From contig JAJEKV010000136.1 of NCBI GenBank assembly GCA_021234155.1, positions 868,001 to 932,000 on the forward strand: DNA of 64,000 bases, in the 5' to 3' direction. The notes beneath the pieces are model-generated. The model was not told where the DNA came from. It did not search any database and was given only the letters and a program-made list of their open reading frames with translations. A program made the position numbers and the translations under genes. The stretch is from Isoetes taiwanensis (taxonomy: Eukaryota; Streptophyta; Lycopodiopsida; Isoetales; Isoetaceae). Of the stretch, positions 35,034 through 45,930 are shown in pieces (within the stretch, counting starts at the first letter, position 1; each line of letters opens with the position of its first letter).

Positions 35034-38000
35034 TCATAAAAGAGAGGTTACTCCAAGTGTGTCTCGATGATTTTGGAAGACCTCTTTACATAGTGGTTTA
35101 GTAAGAAGATCTGCAGGCATTTCATCTGTTGGGAGATACTCCATATGGATGCTGCGATCCATCACCTTCTCTCTTGTGTAGTGATGATGGATGGAGATAT
35201 GTTTAGAGCGCCGATGATGGATTGGATTTTCTGTAAGAGCAATGCTGCTCCGATTGTCATTGTATACTATGGTGGGTTCCATTTGTATGTACCCCAATTC
35301 AGCAAGGAATTGGCGAAGCCATACTGTTTCTCTGACCACAGCCGATGTTGCCATATATTCTGCTTCGCACGAAGACAAAGCTACAGAGGTTTGCTTTGAA
35401 CTTGTCCATGTGACGCTGCCTCCATGCAACATTACAGAGAAACCTGTAGTAGACCTATTCTTGTCCACATCACCAGCCCAATCCGAGTCTACAAATGATA
35501 CTAATCTGACTGCTGGATAATTAGAATCTGGACCATACCGAATTCCCATGCTAGAAGTGCCGTGGAGATATCTCATGATTCTTTTGACTGCTTTCCAATG
35601 CTCTAACCCTGGATTTTGCATGAAACGACTGGCTGCTCCTACTGCCTGTGCAATATCTGGCCTTGTACTGACCATTATGTGCATAAGGCATCCAATTGCG
35701 CTCCTGTAGGGGATATCTCTCATTTCTGCTTGTTCATCATCTGATTTGGGCTCCATTTGCTTAGATAGCTTAATATTCATTGCAGCCGGAGTATCCTTTG
35801 GGCTGCATTCTGTCATACCAAACCGATGACAGACTCGACGAATTGCTGATGCCTGATGGATCAGAATTGTGCGATTCATCCTATCTCTTTTCACTTGGAG
35901 TCCAAGGCAGGTGTGGATCTCACCCAAATCAGTCATACGAAATTCTTTTTGCAATGCTAGCTTCAATGAATTAATATCGTTTAAGCCTTGTCCAACCATA
36001 ATCAAATCATCAACGTACACTACTATTATGAGGATTTTACCATGTTCCTTTTTCGTGTAGACGTTCCATTCCGTTTGACATCTCTTGAATCCCAATTGCT
36101 GGAGAAAGGTATCAATTCTGAAATACCATGTGCGTGGACTCTGTTTTAAACCATAAAGTGCTCTTCTCAGCCTACATACTTGTCCGCCTGGGAGTTGAAA
36201 GCCTTCGGGCTGACGCATATAGATTTCTTCCTCTAGATTACCATTCAGAAATGCAGTTTTCACATCCATCTGGTGGATCTCTAAGTCTTCCTGGGCAGCA
36301 AGGGCTAGGATGACGCGGATAGATGTTGCTTTTGCTACTGGTGAGAAGGTTTCATCGAAATTGATTCCTGGAAGTTGGGAGAAACCTTTAGCAACTAAGC
36401 GAGCTCGAAACTTATCAATAGAACCATCTTGAGCTCGTTTGATCTTAAAAACCCATCTGCATCCTATGGCTTTCCTTCCTTTGGGCAGGGAGACTAGATC
36501 CCAAGCATGTGTTAAGTACATAGCATCCATCTCATCCTGCATAGCAAGTTTCCATTGCTCAGAAAATTCACCTGTTAGAGCTTCCTGGACTGTTATGGGT
36601 TCAGTAAGTTCAGCTACAAAGCTTTCCAACACGCATCTCTCTTCAAGATCATGGACCCACCACTGCTGGTATGTACGCTCTAGGAGCATCTCCTGACAAA
36701 GAGCTTCAGCAATATGGGCTGAACTCTTCCATTGACGCCATCGTTCAGTGGGTTTATGCCCCCTTAGACTTCTCCGAGGCTGTGGGATCTGTTCAGTGGT
36801 TGCAGGCTGCTGCTCCTGGGTGCTTGGTATGACGCATTCGCGTGGCTCCGCATGGACAGAGGGTACTGAGACTTTCAATGGTGAAGTGCTATCCATTGGA
36901 CCATCAGATGGGACAATGGGCTGCTGCAGAGGCACGACATGGCTGCTGGTCAGATCTAACCATAAGACTGAGGTGTTGGGCTCCTGATACAATGAGTCAT
37001 CTGCATGTTGTTTGAACAAGCTGGTTTCTCCCATCCATTGTTCATCAAATTTTACATGTTGACTTCGAATAATCTTTCTGGTAGTAGCGTCTACTAGCCT
37101 GTAACCTTTACTTTCTTTGCAATGTCCAACAAAGAGACACCGCCTTGATTTGGGGGCCAGCTTGTTGTCTCTTATTTTAGCAGGAACAAGGGCATACGCT
37201 GGGCATCCAAAAATTCTGAGGTGGCTGATATCTGGTCTGCAACCTGTCCATACTTCTTCGGGTGTTCTACCTGGAACTGCTACAGTTGGGGCCCTATTCT
37301 GGACATAGGCAGCAGTAAGGATTGCCTCGCCCCAAAAAATATCAGAGAGCCCGGAAAAACGGAGCATACTCAGTGCACACTCCTTGAGAGTCCTAATCTT
37401 TCGTTCCGCTACCCCATTCTGATGATGATCATAAGGTAAGGAGAGATGCCGTTTAATGCCAGCATCTTTCAAGCACTGATCAAAGGCCTTGTTGGTGAAT
37501 TCAGTCCCATTATCACTTCGAAAGGTACGGATTTGTTTGCATGTCTCTCTTTCCACTTCATTTTTCCAGGTTACAGAATGGCCCAAGACTTCCTTGGTGC
37601 TCTTCATGAGGTACACAAAGATTTTTCGGGAAAAATCATCAACAAATAGAAGAAAATACAAGGCATGACCAAGGGACTTAACTGGTGCTGGTCCGCTGAT
37701 ATCTGAGTGTACCAGTTGCAGCAGCTCGGTGGCACGGGTGCCCTTGCGTTTGATTTTCTTTTCCTTGTGCTGTTTCCCAAGGAGACAGCCTTCGCATATG
37801 TGTAAATTGTCTTCTAAGTTGATATTCATGCCATGAACCATATTATCATGTTGAAGCTTCTTCAGTCTGGTTTCATTGATGTGGCCAAGACGCCGGTGCC
37901 ATAATATAAGGTCAGGTTCCCCAAGGGTGGCTACCAATGCATGCCCTGTGTGTTTCTCTTCTTCCAAGAACTTATATAGAAAACCGTCCCTGTATCCTTT

Positions 38001-39536
38001 GCCGATTACATCCCGTGAAGAGTTGAGCAGCAAAGTCTCTTTCTTGAGAATGAGAGCATAAGCTCCAACATCTGCTAGTCTGGAGAGAGAGAGGAGGTTT
38101 CTGGGCAGACCAGGGACATATAATACTCTTGTGAGAGTGCGACAAGAGTCTAGGAGATGCAAAGAAATAGACCCTGTGCCAACCACGCGAAGACCCGAAG
38201 CAATGCCATTGACAAATCTTTCTTGTGCCATCTCTTGGAAATCAGTTAACCAATGTTTCTGATTTGTCATAAGGTGAGTGGCTGCTGAATCCATCACCCA
38301 AATTCTATCTGAGCCAGTACCAATCACTTCGAATGCTTCAATATCTGCAACCAACGCTTTGGGGTTGCAGCGAATTTCCTCCATATCCGTATCAACACAA
38401 AATGCTTTGGGGCTGCAACGAATTCCCTCCATATCCGCATCAACACAATAATGTTCATGCACTTGCACTTCCTGATTCCATCGCTCCTTCAAAAAGGATT
38501 CAAAAGTACCAACGTGACTGACCTTCAATTGGGATTGCACTGCAGGTTGGATGGGGGCAAGGTATGCCATATTGCCTTCAGCATCACTGTAGCCATCCTC
38601 ATTCTCAGAATCTGAGGATTCTTGTTCAGCCACATGAGCACTTGGCCGCGACTCTCTACGGTTACTCCAACGTCTTGGGGCAGAGTGAGACACAGACTTT
38701 GTGTCTTTCTCCCGTGAATCACTGTGCTTCCCCTTATCTTCTAAAGATGAAGGCTTACCCAATGGTTTTCTTTTTTCTTTCTTGTCTGCTCCTTTCTTTT
38801 TATTACAATTTCTGGATATGTGACCTTTCTTGCCGCATGTCCAGCACTCTAGGTCCTTCCTGTTGGATCTAGTCTGGGCAAGATAAGCAGATTCTTCATC
38901 TTCTCTAATTCTCAAGGTCGAAGCCTGCAAGACACCGCCAATTACTGTTTCGCTCCTCAATCTTCCCTCTTGACACCCCATAGTTTGCTTCAGAGAATCA
39001 TACGAGGCTGGAAGACTGGCCAAAATGGCCATGGCGAGATCTTCATCACTAATGACATGTTGCAGTGCTGCCAACTGATCTGCAAGACCCTCCATTTTGC
39101 TGATATGATCTGTTGGATCATCATCCTCATTCATCTTGGCAGAGAAGAATTTCTGCCATAAAAATAACTTCTGAGAAGTGTTGTGTGTCTTAAAGGTTCT
39201 CATAAGACACTCCCATCCTTCCTTGGCTGTACTTTTCAGTCTAACCAGAGGAATTTGGCCATCCTTGAGGCCAAACATCATAGAGGTTTTAGCTCTATTG
39301 TCTTTCATTTTCCAGCTGGCCAGGAGCGATTGATCTGCAGTTGATGCTACTACAGATCCTGGATTTTCCACACTGCCACTGGCTACATCAGAGATTTGTG
39401 GTTTTGGAAACTCTCCACTCACCACATCCCATACATCCCGCTCCTCCAGTATTGCCTGCATTCTCCAGAACCACACCGTTGCATTGGTGCGATCTAATTT
39501 CTCCAGGTGTTTCAGATCCATCTGAATGTGAGACAT
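35034..39536 (-). CDS. Copia gag-pol polyprotein
   Basis: The frame is open from 39,638 (inside the LTR); I place the start at the ATG at 39,536 (MSHIQMDL..), residue 35 of that frame, because the earlier part is LTR and primer-site sequence. Numbering by the longer frame: Gag with knuckle CWTCGKKGHISRNC (265-278); protease DSAAT at 450 (DSG/A active site); integrase HHCC H581, H585, C615, C618 and D645, D709, E745; reverse transcriptase about 1,020-1,240 with YVDD at 1,208; RNase H D1384, E1427, D1461. The length is normal for copia. The polyprotein is processed into particle, protease, integrase and RT-RNase H. An unusual 16-residue tandem duplication sits at 398-429, between Gag and protease. 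Confidence 0.96.
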   Translation of the reverse strand: MSHIQMDLKHLEKLDRTNATVWFWRMQAILEERDVWDVVSGEFPKPQISDVASGSVENPGSVVASTADQSLLASWKMKDNRAKTSMMFGLKDGQIPLVRLKSTAKEGWECLMRTFKTHNTSQKLFLWQKFFSAKMNEDDDPTDHISKMEGLADQLAALQHVISDEDLAMAILASLPASYDSLKQTMGCQEGRLRSETVIGGVLQASTLRIREDEESAYLAQTRSNRKDLECWTCGKKGHISRNCNKKKGADKKEKRKPLGKPSSLEDKGKHSDSREKDTKSVSHSAPRRWSNRRESRPSAHVAEQESSDSENEDGYSDAEGNMAYLAPIQPAVQSQLKVSHVGTFESFLKERWNQEVQVHEHYCVDADMEGIRCSPKAFCVDTDMEEIRCNPKALVADIEAFEVIGTGSDRIWVMDSAATHLMTNQKHWLTDFQEMAQERFVNGIASGLRVVGTGSISLHLLDSCRTLTRVLYVPGLPRNLLSLSRLADVGAYALILKKETLLLNSSRDVIGKGYRDGFLYKFLEEEKHTGHALVATLGEPDLILWHRRLGHINETRLKKLQHDNMVHGMNINLEDNLHICEGCLLGKQHKEKKIKRKGTRATELLQLVHSDISGPAPVKSLGHALYFLLFVDDFSRKIFVYLMKSTKEVLGHSVTWKNEVERETCKQIRTFRSDNGTEFTNKAFDQCLKDAGIKRHLSLPYDHHQNGVAERKIRTLKECALSMLRFSGLSDIFWGEAILTAAYVQNRAPTVAVPGRTPEEVWTGCRPDISHLRIFGCPAYALVPAKIRDNKLAPKSRRCLFVGHCKESKGYRLVDATTRKIIRSQHVKFDEQWMGETSLFKQHADDSLYQEPNTSVLWLDLTSSHVVPLQQPIVPSDGPMDSTSPLKVSVPSVHAEPRECVIPSTQEQQPATTEQIPQPRRSLRGHKPTERWRQWKSSAHIAEALCQEMLLERTYQQWWVHDLEERCVLESFVAELTEPITVQEALTGEFSEQWKLAMQDEMDAMYLTHAWDLVSLPKGRKAIGCRWVFKIKRAQDGSIDKFRARLVAKGFSQLPGINFDETFSPVAKATSIRVILALAAQEDLEIHQMDVKTAFLNGNLEEEIYMRQPEGFQLPGGQVCRLRRALYGLKQSPRTWYFRIDTFLQQLGFKRCQTEWNVYTKKEHGKILIIVVYVDDLIMVGQGLNDINSLKLALQKEFRMTDLGEIHTCLGLQVKRDRMNRTILIHQASAIRRVCHRFGMTECSPKDTPAAMNIKLSKQMEPKSDDEQAEMRDIPYRSAIGCLMHIMVSTRPDIAQAVGAASRFMQNPGLEHWKAVKRIMRYLHGTSSMGIRYGPDSNYPAVRLVSFVDSDWAGDVDKNRSTTGFSVMLHGGSVTWTSSKQTSVALSSCEAEYMATSAVVRETVWLRQFLAELGYIQMEPTIVYNDNRSSIALTENPIHHRRSKHISIHHHYTREKVMDRSIHMEYLPTDEMPADLLTKPLCKEVFQNHRDTLGVTSLL

Positions 39537-39615
39537 AATTCTCGGGTATGCCACACGTACACCAAATTCCACGATCTTCCGTTTACCACAGCCTTTCAAC
39601 GAGGCTCTGATACCA

Positions 39616-39784
39616 TGAAAAGAAAATAGGCGCTTCAAGGATCCAAGAACAAGAAGATGCCTCCTTCAACGGGAGGTTCAATATTAATAGATCTTCCATA
39701 TATAGACAAAAAGGAAGATATTATGAACAAAGAATCTAACTACTTTTTGTTACAGACTATTATGAGCAGAAACGTATCTCAACA
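39616..39784 (-). repeat. Copia 5' LTR
   Basis: Same 169-bp sequence as the 3' LTR. On the minus strand it is followed at once by the tRNA primer site. Confidence 0.97.
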
Positions 39785-39789
39785 AAAAG

Positions 39790-41360
39790 GACATGCTAGC
39801 AGGTTTCTGAGACACTCCCCAAATTTAAATCCCGTCTCTCCCAAACTTGCAGCAAATCCTTGCTCAAAAACCAAAATGTAGGCCAGCTGCTCATCTTTTG
39901 GGTGATTGTGCATAAAATCCTCAATTTAGGGACCAGAATCTAAAGAGCGATGCACTCATTTTTCCTGATGCGCAGAAAACAAAAAAGAACGATTGTTTTT
40001 TGGGCGTTTGATACAGAAAGCTAAAAAAAGGGGTTTTTGTTCTGCGCATTCGAGCAAGTTCTTTCAAGAGATTTTAGACAGGAAGAAAGATGGATGGCAC
40101 CATGCAAGCTTTTGGATACCAGACAGAACATGACTTTGTTGTAGGAAGCTATGACAGTTCAAGAAAATTAAATTCAGAACCACTTCTGATTGGATGTGCT
40201 AGATTCGACGAGCACTTATTATGCAATTATTATGTGTGAAATAGTTATTTTCAGACATAAAAGCTGTATAGGTTCGAAATAGTGGCGAGAAGTTGGGTCC
40301 TAAACATTTTCAACCTGTCAAACATGTTGGATATGAAGATACTGGAAGGCAGGCTTTTTTAAATTCCTAGCATATTTTTGTATAGCGTATGAGAAAAATG
40401 TTACTCTACAGCAAATCTGAGTTATTTTTAGAGCATTTGTAGGCTACCATAATTTTGTTTGATGAAAACAGATGATTGACCATTGCTTTTGGAACTTTTC
40501 TTCATCAATGTGCACTTGGTTGCTTGAGTTATTGTGCACTTAGTTGAGTTACACTCGGTTGAGTTACAAGATACTGCCCACTATTTTGTCATGAATAGAA
40601 TATAATAGTTTTTTTAACGTCCACGGAGACCAATAGGTCATGGGACCCATACAATGGGCTAGTACAATCATTACTACTAGGATTAAAAAACCCCTGCCTC
40701 GAAAGGTTTTCAAGGGACAAATCAATGAATCGCAACAAGGTGTGATTCTTAAAGCTTAATCTTCCCCTTTTCTCTCTAATTTTCTGAGGCCTATGTAAGA
40801 TGGTTGCCCTTTGTAGTAGACAATACCTTAGTATGATTTAATTAAATTCACACTTCCTGAAATTGAGCACTAAGGGATATACATCTATGATATATCAAAT
40901 ATGCATAGTTTGTAGCAGAAAACTATTAATCATAGATTGGGACCATGTAATATACATTAGCTTAGGCTTTCCCAGAGTTGCATATATGGAAGCATCAATT
41001 TAGTTTTAATCTATAATTGCATCTTGAAGCATCAATTTTCATAATGAATTAACCACACGGGCAAAGCAAATCCTGACAATGTTGTGAACCACACGATTAG
41101 GCTATATGAAATACAGCCACTTTTGTTTGATTATCGACACCCACATTTCTCAAGCAAAACTCCTTGATCTTTTTAGGCAAGTACATGGGTTTCTAGGCAA
41201 ATGGGTCGGATTTCCCAGCCCAATTGGTGGGTTTCTCGGGCCAATCTGTAGGTCTCAGCCCAATCGATGGCTTCCTCAATCCAACTTGTGGATTTCTAAA
41301 CCCAATCTATGGATTTCTGCTTCAGTAACATGCAATATTGTTTGAGAAATCATATCAGCA
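39790..41360. other. No gene recognised; 22-bp minisatellite
   Basis: A degenerate minisatellite (about six units of 19-25 bp, core GGTTTCTCGGGCCAAT or GGATTTCTAAACCCAAT) spans 41,185-41,320. The remainder has no recognisable gene; a short coding-like frame near 40,090-40,240 (AFGYQTEHDFVVGSYDSS) was not identified. Confidence 0.45.
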
Positions 41361-41364
41361 ACTA

Positions 41365-41860
41365 GAGATTCCGGTTGTGGCTCTGCTTCCGATATATGGT
41401 GTATGGCTTGAACACTAATCGAAATATTTACAGGTAGAGTTTCTTGGGATTATATCGCTAAACCTTTCGTGGTTCTGTATCAGATTGGATGTTCTGATGA
41501 AATCCCAGAAATCCCCTGTTCTTTATCTGCTAAAGGGCAGGAGTTTTTGAAAAATGTCTTTGCACAGCCTTCTGATCAATGGACTACTATCCGATTGCTT
41601 GCTCATCCTTTTGTTGCCCAAAATTTGCCTGTTCTCTGCTAAACTTTCCCTGTCATTGCCCCTGGCTCTCCTAATAGTGTTCTTCAATTCGACAATTCTA
41701 GGAATTTTGAATGGGAAGAGGATGACTTGAATTGGAGCAAAATGTTTTTTCTGGAACCTGATTCCTGTTGGATTTGTTCGGAATTTGGGTTGCCCAAGCA
41801 TGAAATTTTAATGGCAAGTGTGGAATCAGCCTGGTGTTGCTCGGATCCAAGAAATTTTCA
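41365..41860 (+). pseudogene. MAPKKK C-terminal fragment
   Basis: A single frame reads SASDIW, TLIEIFTGRVSWDYI, LYQIGCSDEIPEIPCSLSAK, GQEFLKNVFAQPSDQWTTIR and LLAHPFV, followed by an acidic tail (NFEWEEDDLNW). This matches kinase subdomains IX-XI of plant MEKK-type MAPKKKs of the intronless group (MAPKKK15-20-like), where SASDVWSLGCTVIEM, LPEIP and RWTA.QLL.HPFV are typical. The catalytic loop and ATP-binding lobe are absent. Only two nonsense codons interrupt the frame (TGA where Cys is expected in the GCT motif; TAA after LPVLC), and no frameshift was seen, so the loss of function is probably fairly recent. Confidence 0.8.
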
Positions 41861-41973
41861 AGCAGCGCAAGCATTGCTACATATTATGATCTTAAGGCAT
41901 AACATGACCTTATTTATAATGTTATGTGCAGGCTCAATTCCTGCAGGTTGTAGCTTAAAATAGACAAGACCGG

Positions 41974-42129
41974 GAAGAGAAACGTTCGCGGCGGCATCCT
42001 ATAGTCGTTATGGTTAGCATCCTTCTATCGTGCAGGCGCTGAACACAAGGGCAAAAAAAAGTGTAGGTTCAAATCCTGCATGTTCTACCACGTATAGATG
42101 AGTTGGTGAAGAGAAACGTTCGCGGCGGC
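41974..42129 (+). mobile_element. tRNA-like (SINE-like) insertion with 22-bp flanks
   Basis: A 112-bp body lies between perfect 22-bp direct repeats that contain GAGAAACGTTCGCGGCGGC (41,974-41,995 and 42,108-42,129). The body has an A-box-like TATGGTTAGCATCC and a B-box-like GGTTCAAATCC (42,066-42,076), then TTCTACCA. Pol III boxes between direct repeats fit a tRNA-derived SINE or a retroposed tRNA. No poly-A tail was seen and the cloverleaf is poor. Confidence 0.45.
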
Positions 42130-44148
42130 CGCCGCGATAAGTTTCTTGTAATATGAATAGATGTTTTACCTCCTTTGACATTTTGTGATCACATTTTCCT
42201 TTCTGCTCCATTTTTCAGCATGCATAGATTACAAATACTTGTTCATATCGCATGCATGTGATGCATTGGGTCTTCTTTTGACATGTAGAATACATGCATT
42301 ATCATCACACATTGTCACTCCAAAGTTGCGGTGCTCTCTTCCATTTAGTTTCTTGCTTATTCATATAATATTCAAGATATGGAGATTAGACTAAATTACA
42401 GCCCTGATTACAAGTCATAATTTTCTCCTCTCAAAATTCATCATATTGATTGATACATCCTCGTAATGTTAATTATTAATAGCAAAATGGGCTAGAATAG
42501 AATAGCTCACTTGGACTCTTTTTAATTGTTACATAAGGAAATGGGGCTAGAGTAGAACAAGCCATTACAACCTATAAGTGGCCGTTAAGACTTAAGGCTA
42601 TTACCTCTTTATTCGCACGTTTGCACAAACAAGAGTTAGACTTTGAAGCAATTTGAAGCTTTTCACGTTGCAGCCGACTGGGATTATTATGCACGTGGAG
42701 AGCCTCATAGTCGTTAGATTTGATCTGCGGTGAAGGAAAAATGTGGAAATTCCAACATGCCCTCCCAAGGTAGCGTTGGAAGTTATACCCCAGCTAGAGA
42801 ATTCGAATTGGCATTACGGCATTCTGGAAATCGAATTGGTATTACAGCACGAAGTAACTTTGAAAGCCTAGCATTGCTTATTGCTCTTATTTCAAAAGCT
42901 ACATTCATTTGCTTGCTTTATGAATCGTTGTGCAGACCAATTCCTACGCTTTTGAGGGATTCTAGTTCCACCGCATGTGCCAAGTTCCTCATCATCTGAT
43001 GTGCCAAGTTCATCATTGAGAAGGTAAGTCAGTTATGCGGTGCTAAGGAGGTAAGGTCGACTTGATTATTGCGTAGTATTGCCATCTTTATTTGCCGTTA
43101 GGCCTAGGTATGGAGAATTGGAGTCTAGCGTTGAGCAAGATGTACGCATTTTTGTTTCATTTGATTGCTTTTGTTGCTTATTTCTATAGTCAATACACAA
43201 GGGAGGATTGATAAACAATAGTGCTAATTGTTTCTGGCCCCTTACCTAGGTCTTACACCAGACAATCAAATAATTGGAATGTTTGAGTAGTCTCGGAGCA
43301 GTTTTTATTCCTACTCAGGATAAAGCAAAAGATGTCTCTCTAATTCCTAAAAGGTAGATATCCAATCAGGTCAGCATTTGACAGTGAAGTGAGCTTGAAT
43401 ATTGTACAACAAGATGACACTTCTAATAATGGATTCCATTTGATGCTTTTATTCCATCGAATTCAATTGAAATGAGATTGTGATGTGTAAATGTTCCTAG
43501 TCAATTTCTCTTATTTAATTGTTATCCCAACTTGCCAACATTGTGAAACCAGAACATGCATCTCTGACTTTTCTCATTGTTGGGAATCCTAAAAAAAGCC
43601 GAAGCAGGCACATATCTTGTTCCTGGAGATGCATAATTAATTCTAGCAGATATTGGAGCCCAAAAAGTAGCTGCGAAGGCACTGGAAAAGGAGAAGTTGA
43701 AGGTACCGAATTTTTTCTAGAAGATAAAACCAAATCGTTGTGCGGGAAGAGCTTTCCACACGATGACAATGCCCGTAGGTATGATATGGAAAAGCATTAT
43801 CAACATTTCTATTTAAATATAGGAAACTCTTGCTATGACAAAGGCCCATTTTGTTGGGACAAACTTTTACTAAATTTATGTGCAGTGTTCTAGTGTTTAG
43901 AAGATGCAATAATAGTTATAATAATGAGGATCCCATTTTATGATCTTAGCATTTCTCAGATGCTTTAGATCAAGAGGGACAACGCCTAACTTATATGGTC
44001 TTGGCATCCTCAACTAGTATTTTATGATCCAGTACTCTTGCATTGAGAACTGAATTCTCAAATTTGAAGGGTATTTGAATTCTCTCTAGTAAGAGAGAGA
44101 TTTGCCAGATGAGAGTTCATCCTTTTTGATCTATTGATCAAGAAGGAG
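42130..44148. other. No gene recognised
   Basis: Open frames up to 124 codons (43,519-43,893) lack recognisable motifs. The last part, before 44,149, ends in AAGAAGGAG, probably the polypurine tract and a remnant of a copia internal region. Confidence 0.4.
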
Positions 44149-44360
44149 TGTTAGATTATAGGATTAGTGATCATATAGATCAAGCTACATGCTAAGATGG
44201 TATGCCAAGTGGCATGCTTACATGGCATTAGTCATACGAACCTTGTGACATAGATAGAGAGTTGTGTATGTTTCATTTTGTATATGTAGCCATGTTGGCC
44301 TCATTGATATACACACAATCTATTCTATATTCTGATTCTTCTCTTGATTTCTTGCCAACA
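44149..44360 (+). mobile_element. Lone copia-type 3' LTR
   Basis: A 212-bp segment starts TGTTAGATTATAGG and ends TTGCCAACA (TGTT..AACA inverted ends). It is preceded directly by the polypurine-like AAGAAGGAG at 44,140-44,148. The interior has the usual T-rich, GTATATGTAG..ATTGATATACAC character of small copia LTRs. It is not related to the LTR of the intact copia at 34.9 kb. No second LTR is present. Confidence 0.5.
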
Positions 44361-44454
44361 CTCCCAGTTAACATCACTCCACCTCAGCCCAAAATAAAAA
44401 AAAACTAGGTAACATAAATTTACTATTACTCTTAGCTCCAGATCATGTCTCCAC

Positions 44455-44515
44455 CTATTGACTACTACTACGACGACGAGACGACCACCACCACCACCAC
44501 CACGACTACTACTCA
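44455..44515. repeat. ACC/ACG trinucleotide microsatellite
   Basis: Imperfect CTA, CGA and CCA triplets run across about 60 bp. The minus-strand open frame of glycine and valine runs here is only this microsatellite. Confidence 0.85.
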
Positions 44516-44579
44516 CGCTGTAGGATCCAAAGGGTATGGAGCAGGCAAAATTTACAATGAGTTTTTAAACTTCATCAAC

Positions 44580-45930
44580 AAGCCTCTATGCAATTCTATT
44601 GTATAAGATATCTGCCCAGTTTCTTAGGCTCCATCATTAGTAGGGAATAAAAATCTTCACAGGTAATTTCAAATTTATTCTGGACCTCTTCGTATGCTAT
44701 GCAGGTAATTTCAAATTTATTCCAGACCTCTTCATATGCTGTGCATTTCAGGAAGACATGTGACTCATCTTCAACTTGACGAATATCACACAAGGTACAA
44801 ATACATAAGGTACACACAAGGTACACAAGAATTTTCTCTTTTAGTATCTTTAGCCATCTTCTTGTCTCCACTGCAAACTTATGAGAGCTTGTCCTTTATC
44901 TAGCAATTATTCGTTTCAAGTGTTTAGATATAGCTACTCTTAGATAGTCCTGTTCTTCACACACTATCATGGGGTTCACTTCTCATAGGCCAGTTGGCCT
45001 CCGTGGATGTTAAAATATACTTCCTTCCTTCCTTCTAAATTGTAGAATGACATTCAAGAACCTTGCATTTTCCAAAGAGTACCAAATCTCGTGTACCTAG
45101 ATCTATAGCTGGTCAATTTGCTTTTGAGATTTCCCATTTCTGTGCCCAATCTAAAACATCCTTTAACCGTCCGGAATGGTCTGAAATGATGCAAGAGCTT
45201 TTTTAGTTATCCAGTCATCATCTATATCTCGCACCCTGTTAACAAAGTTGATCGTGGGGCACAGAGCTTCAGCTTCAAGAGGGATAAGCCCAGTTTTAGC
45301 AAGCATTAGTGCATATGGTGTCTGACTTCCGATCCCCCAAGTTTCCTTAAGGAAAGTCTTTAGCACAGTTTCAATCTTTTTCTATTGATTGCCAATGTGC
45401 CAACCCCATATAGGAACTCCCTACAACGCCACAGTCTGTACAAGTGTTTTAAATGGCATCTTTTTTAGCTCTCAATAGTCCAAAGAAACCTTGTAATATT
45501 TTGAGAGAATTCCATACAAGGCGGTTTTCCCTCTTGCTACCCTCTTCCTTACGCAATCTGACCATCTGTAATTAGAGATAAAATTCAAGTCCCAGATATA
45601 ACTCTCTACTATCTCAATTTCATTTCCTCTGTACAAAAAGGCTGACCTTTGGAGAAGTGCCAAAAATCATTATTTTTGTCGTCTTCTTTAGTTCACATGC
45701 ATTTGGACATATTCACAAAATGAAGAAAGAGTATCTAGTGAGGTCTGAAGATCTGTAGGTGTGTTGGACACCACAACATCATCTGGATAAATATCATACA
45801 TGCCATATATCCACCGTCCAAATTGAACATTATGCAGGATATGCCAAAACCTCGCCTACAACCCTAGGGTATGACCTTCGGGCAATCCAAAAAGGTCTGG
45901 TTCTGTTTAATTTATCACATAGTTCATTCT
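44580..45930 (-). pseudogene. LINE reverse-transcriptase 3' remnant
   Basis: Minus-strand blocks: GLPEGHTLGL (the GxPQGxxLSP motif, about 45,880), IYPDDVVVSNTPTDLQTSLD (the YADD catalytic box with Pro for Ala, 45,775), TKIMIFGTSP, LYRGNEIEIVESYIWDLNF then NYRWSDCVRKRVARGKTALY (45,600), TWGIGSQTPYALMLAKTGL, and a C-terminal Cys-rich end (CDIRQVEDESHVFLKC, 44,760). Frameshifts and stops separate the blocks and nothing upstream of the palm is left. A 27-bp internal repeat (EVQNKFEIT) lies near the 3' end. This lineage is distinct from the L1-type copy at 20.7-26.2 kb. Confidence 0.75.

Larger units (their letters stand above)
34851..39784 (-). mobile_element. Intact Ty1/copia LTR retrotransposon
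   Basis: LTRs at 34,851-35,019 and 39,616-39,784 are each 169 bp and identical by eye, with TG..CA ends. The 5-bp target duplication AAAAG flanks the element (34,846-34,850 and 39,785-39,789). On the minus strand the primer site TGGTATCAGAGC (39,604-39,615) abuts the 5' LTR and matches the initiator-methionine tRNA 3' end. The polypurine tract AGAAAGGGGGAG (35,020-35,031) abuts the 3' LTR. The single ORF is open from LTR to LTR. Identical LTRs and an intact ORF imply a very recent insertion, possibly still mobile. Confidence 0.97.

Noticed and set aside
35145-38872. Plus-strand ORFs opposite the copia polyprotein
   Set aside because: All are antisense shadows of the intact gag-pol frame.
44325-44516. 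Gly/Val-run protein on the minus strand
   Set aside because: It is only the translation of a trinucleotide microsatellite.
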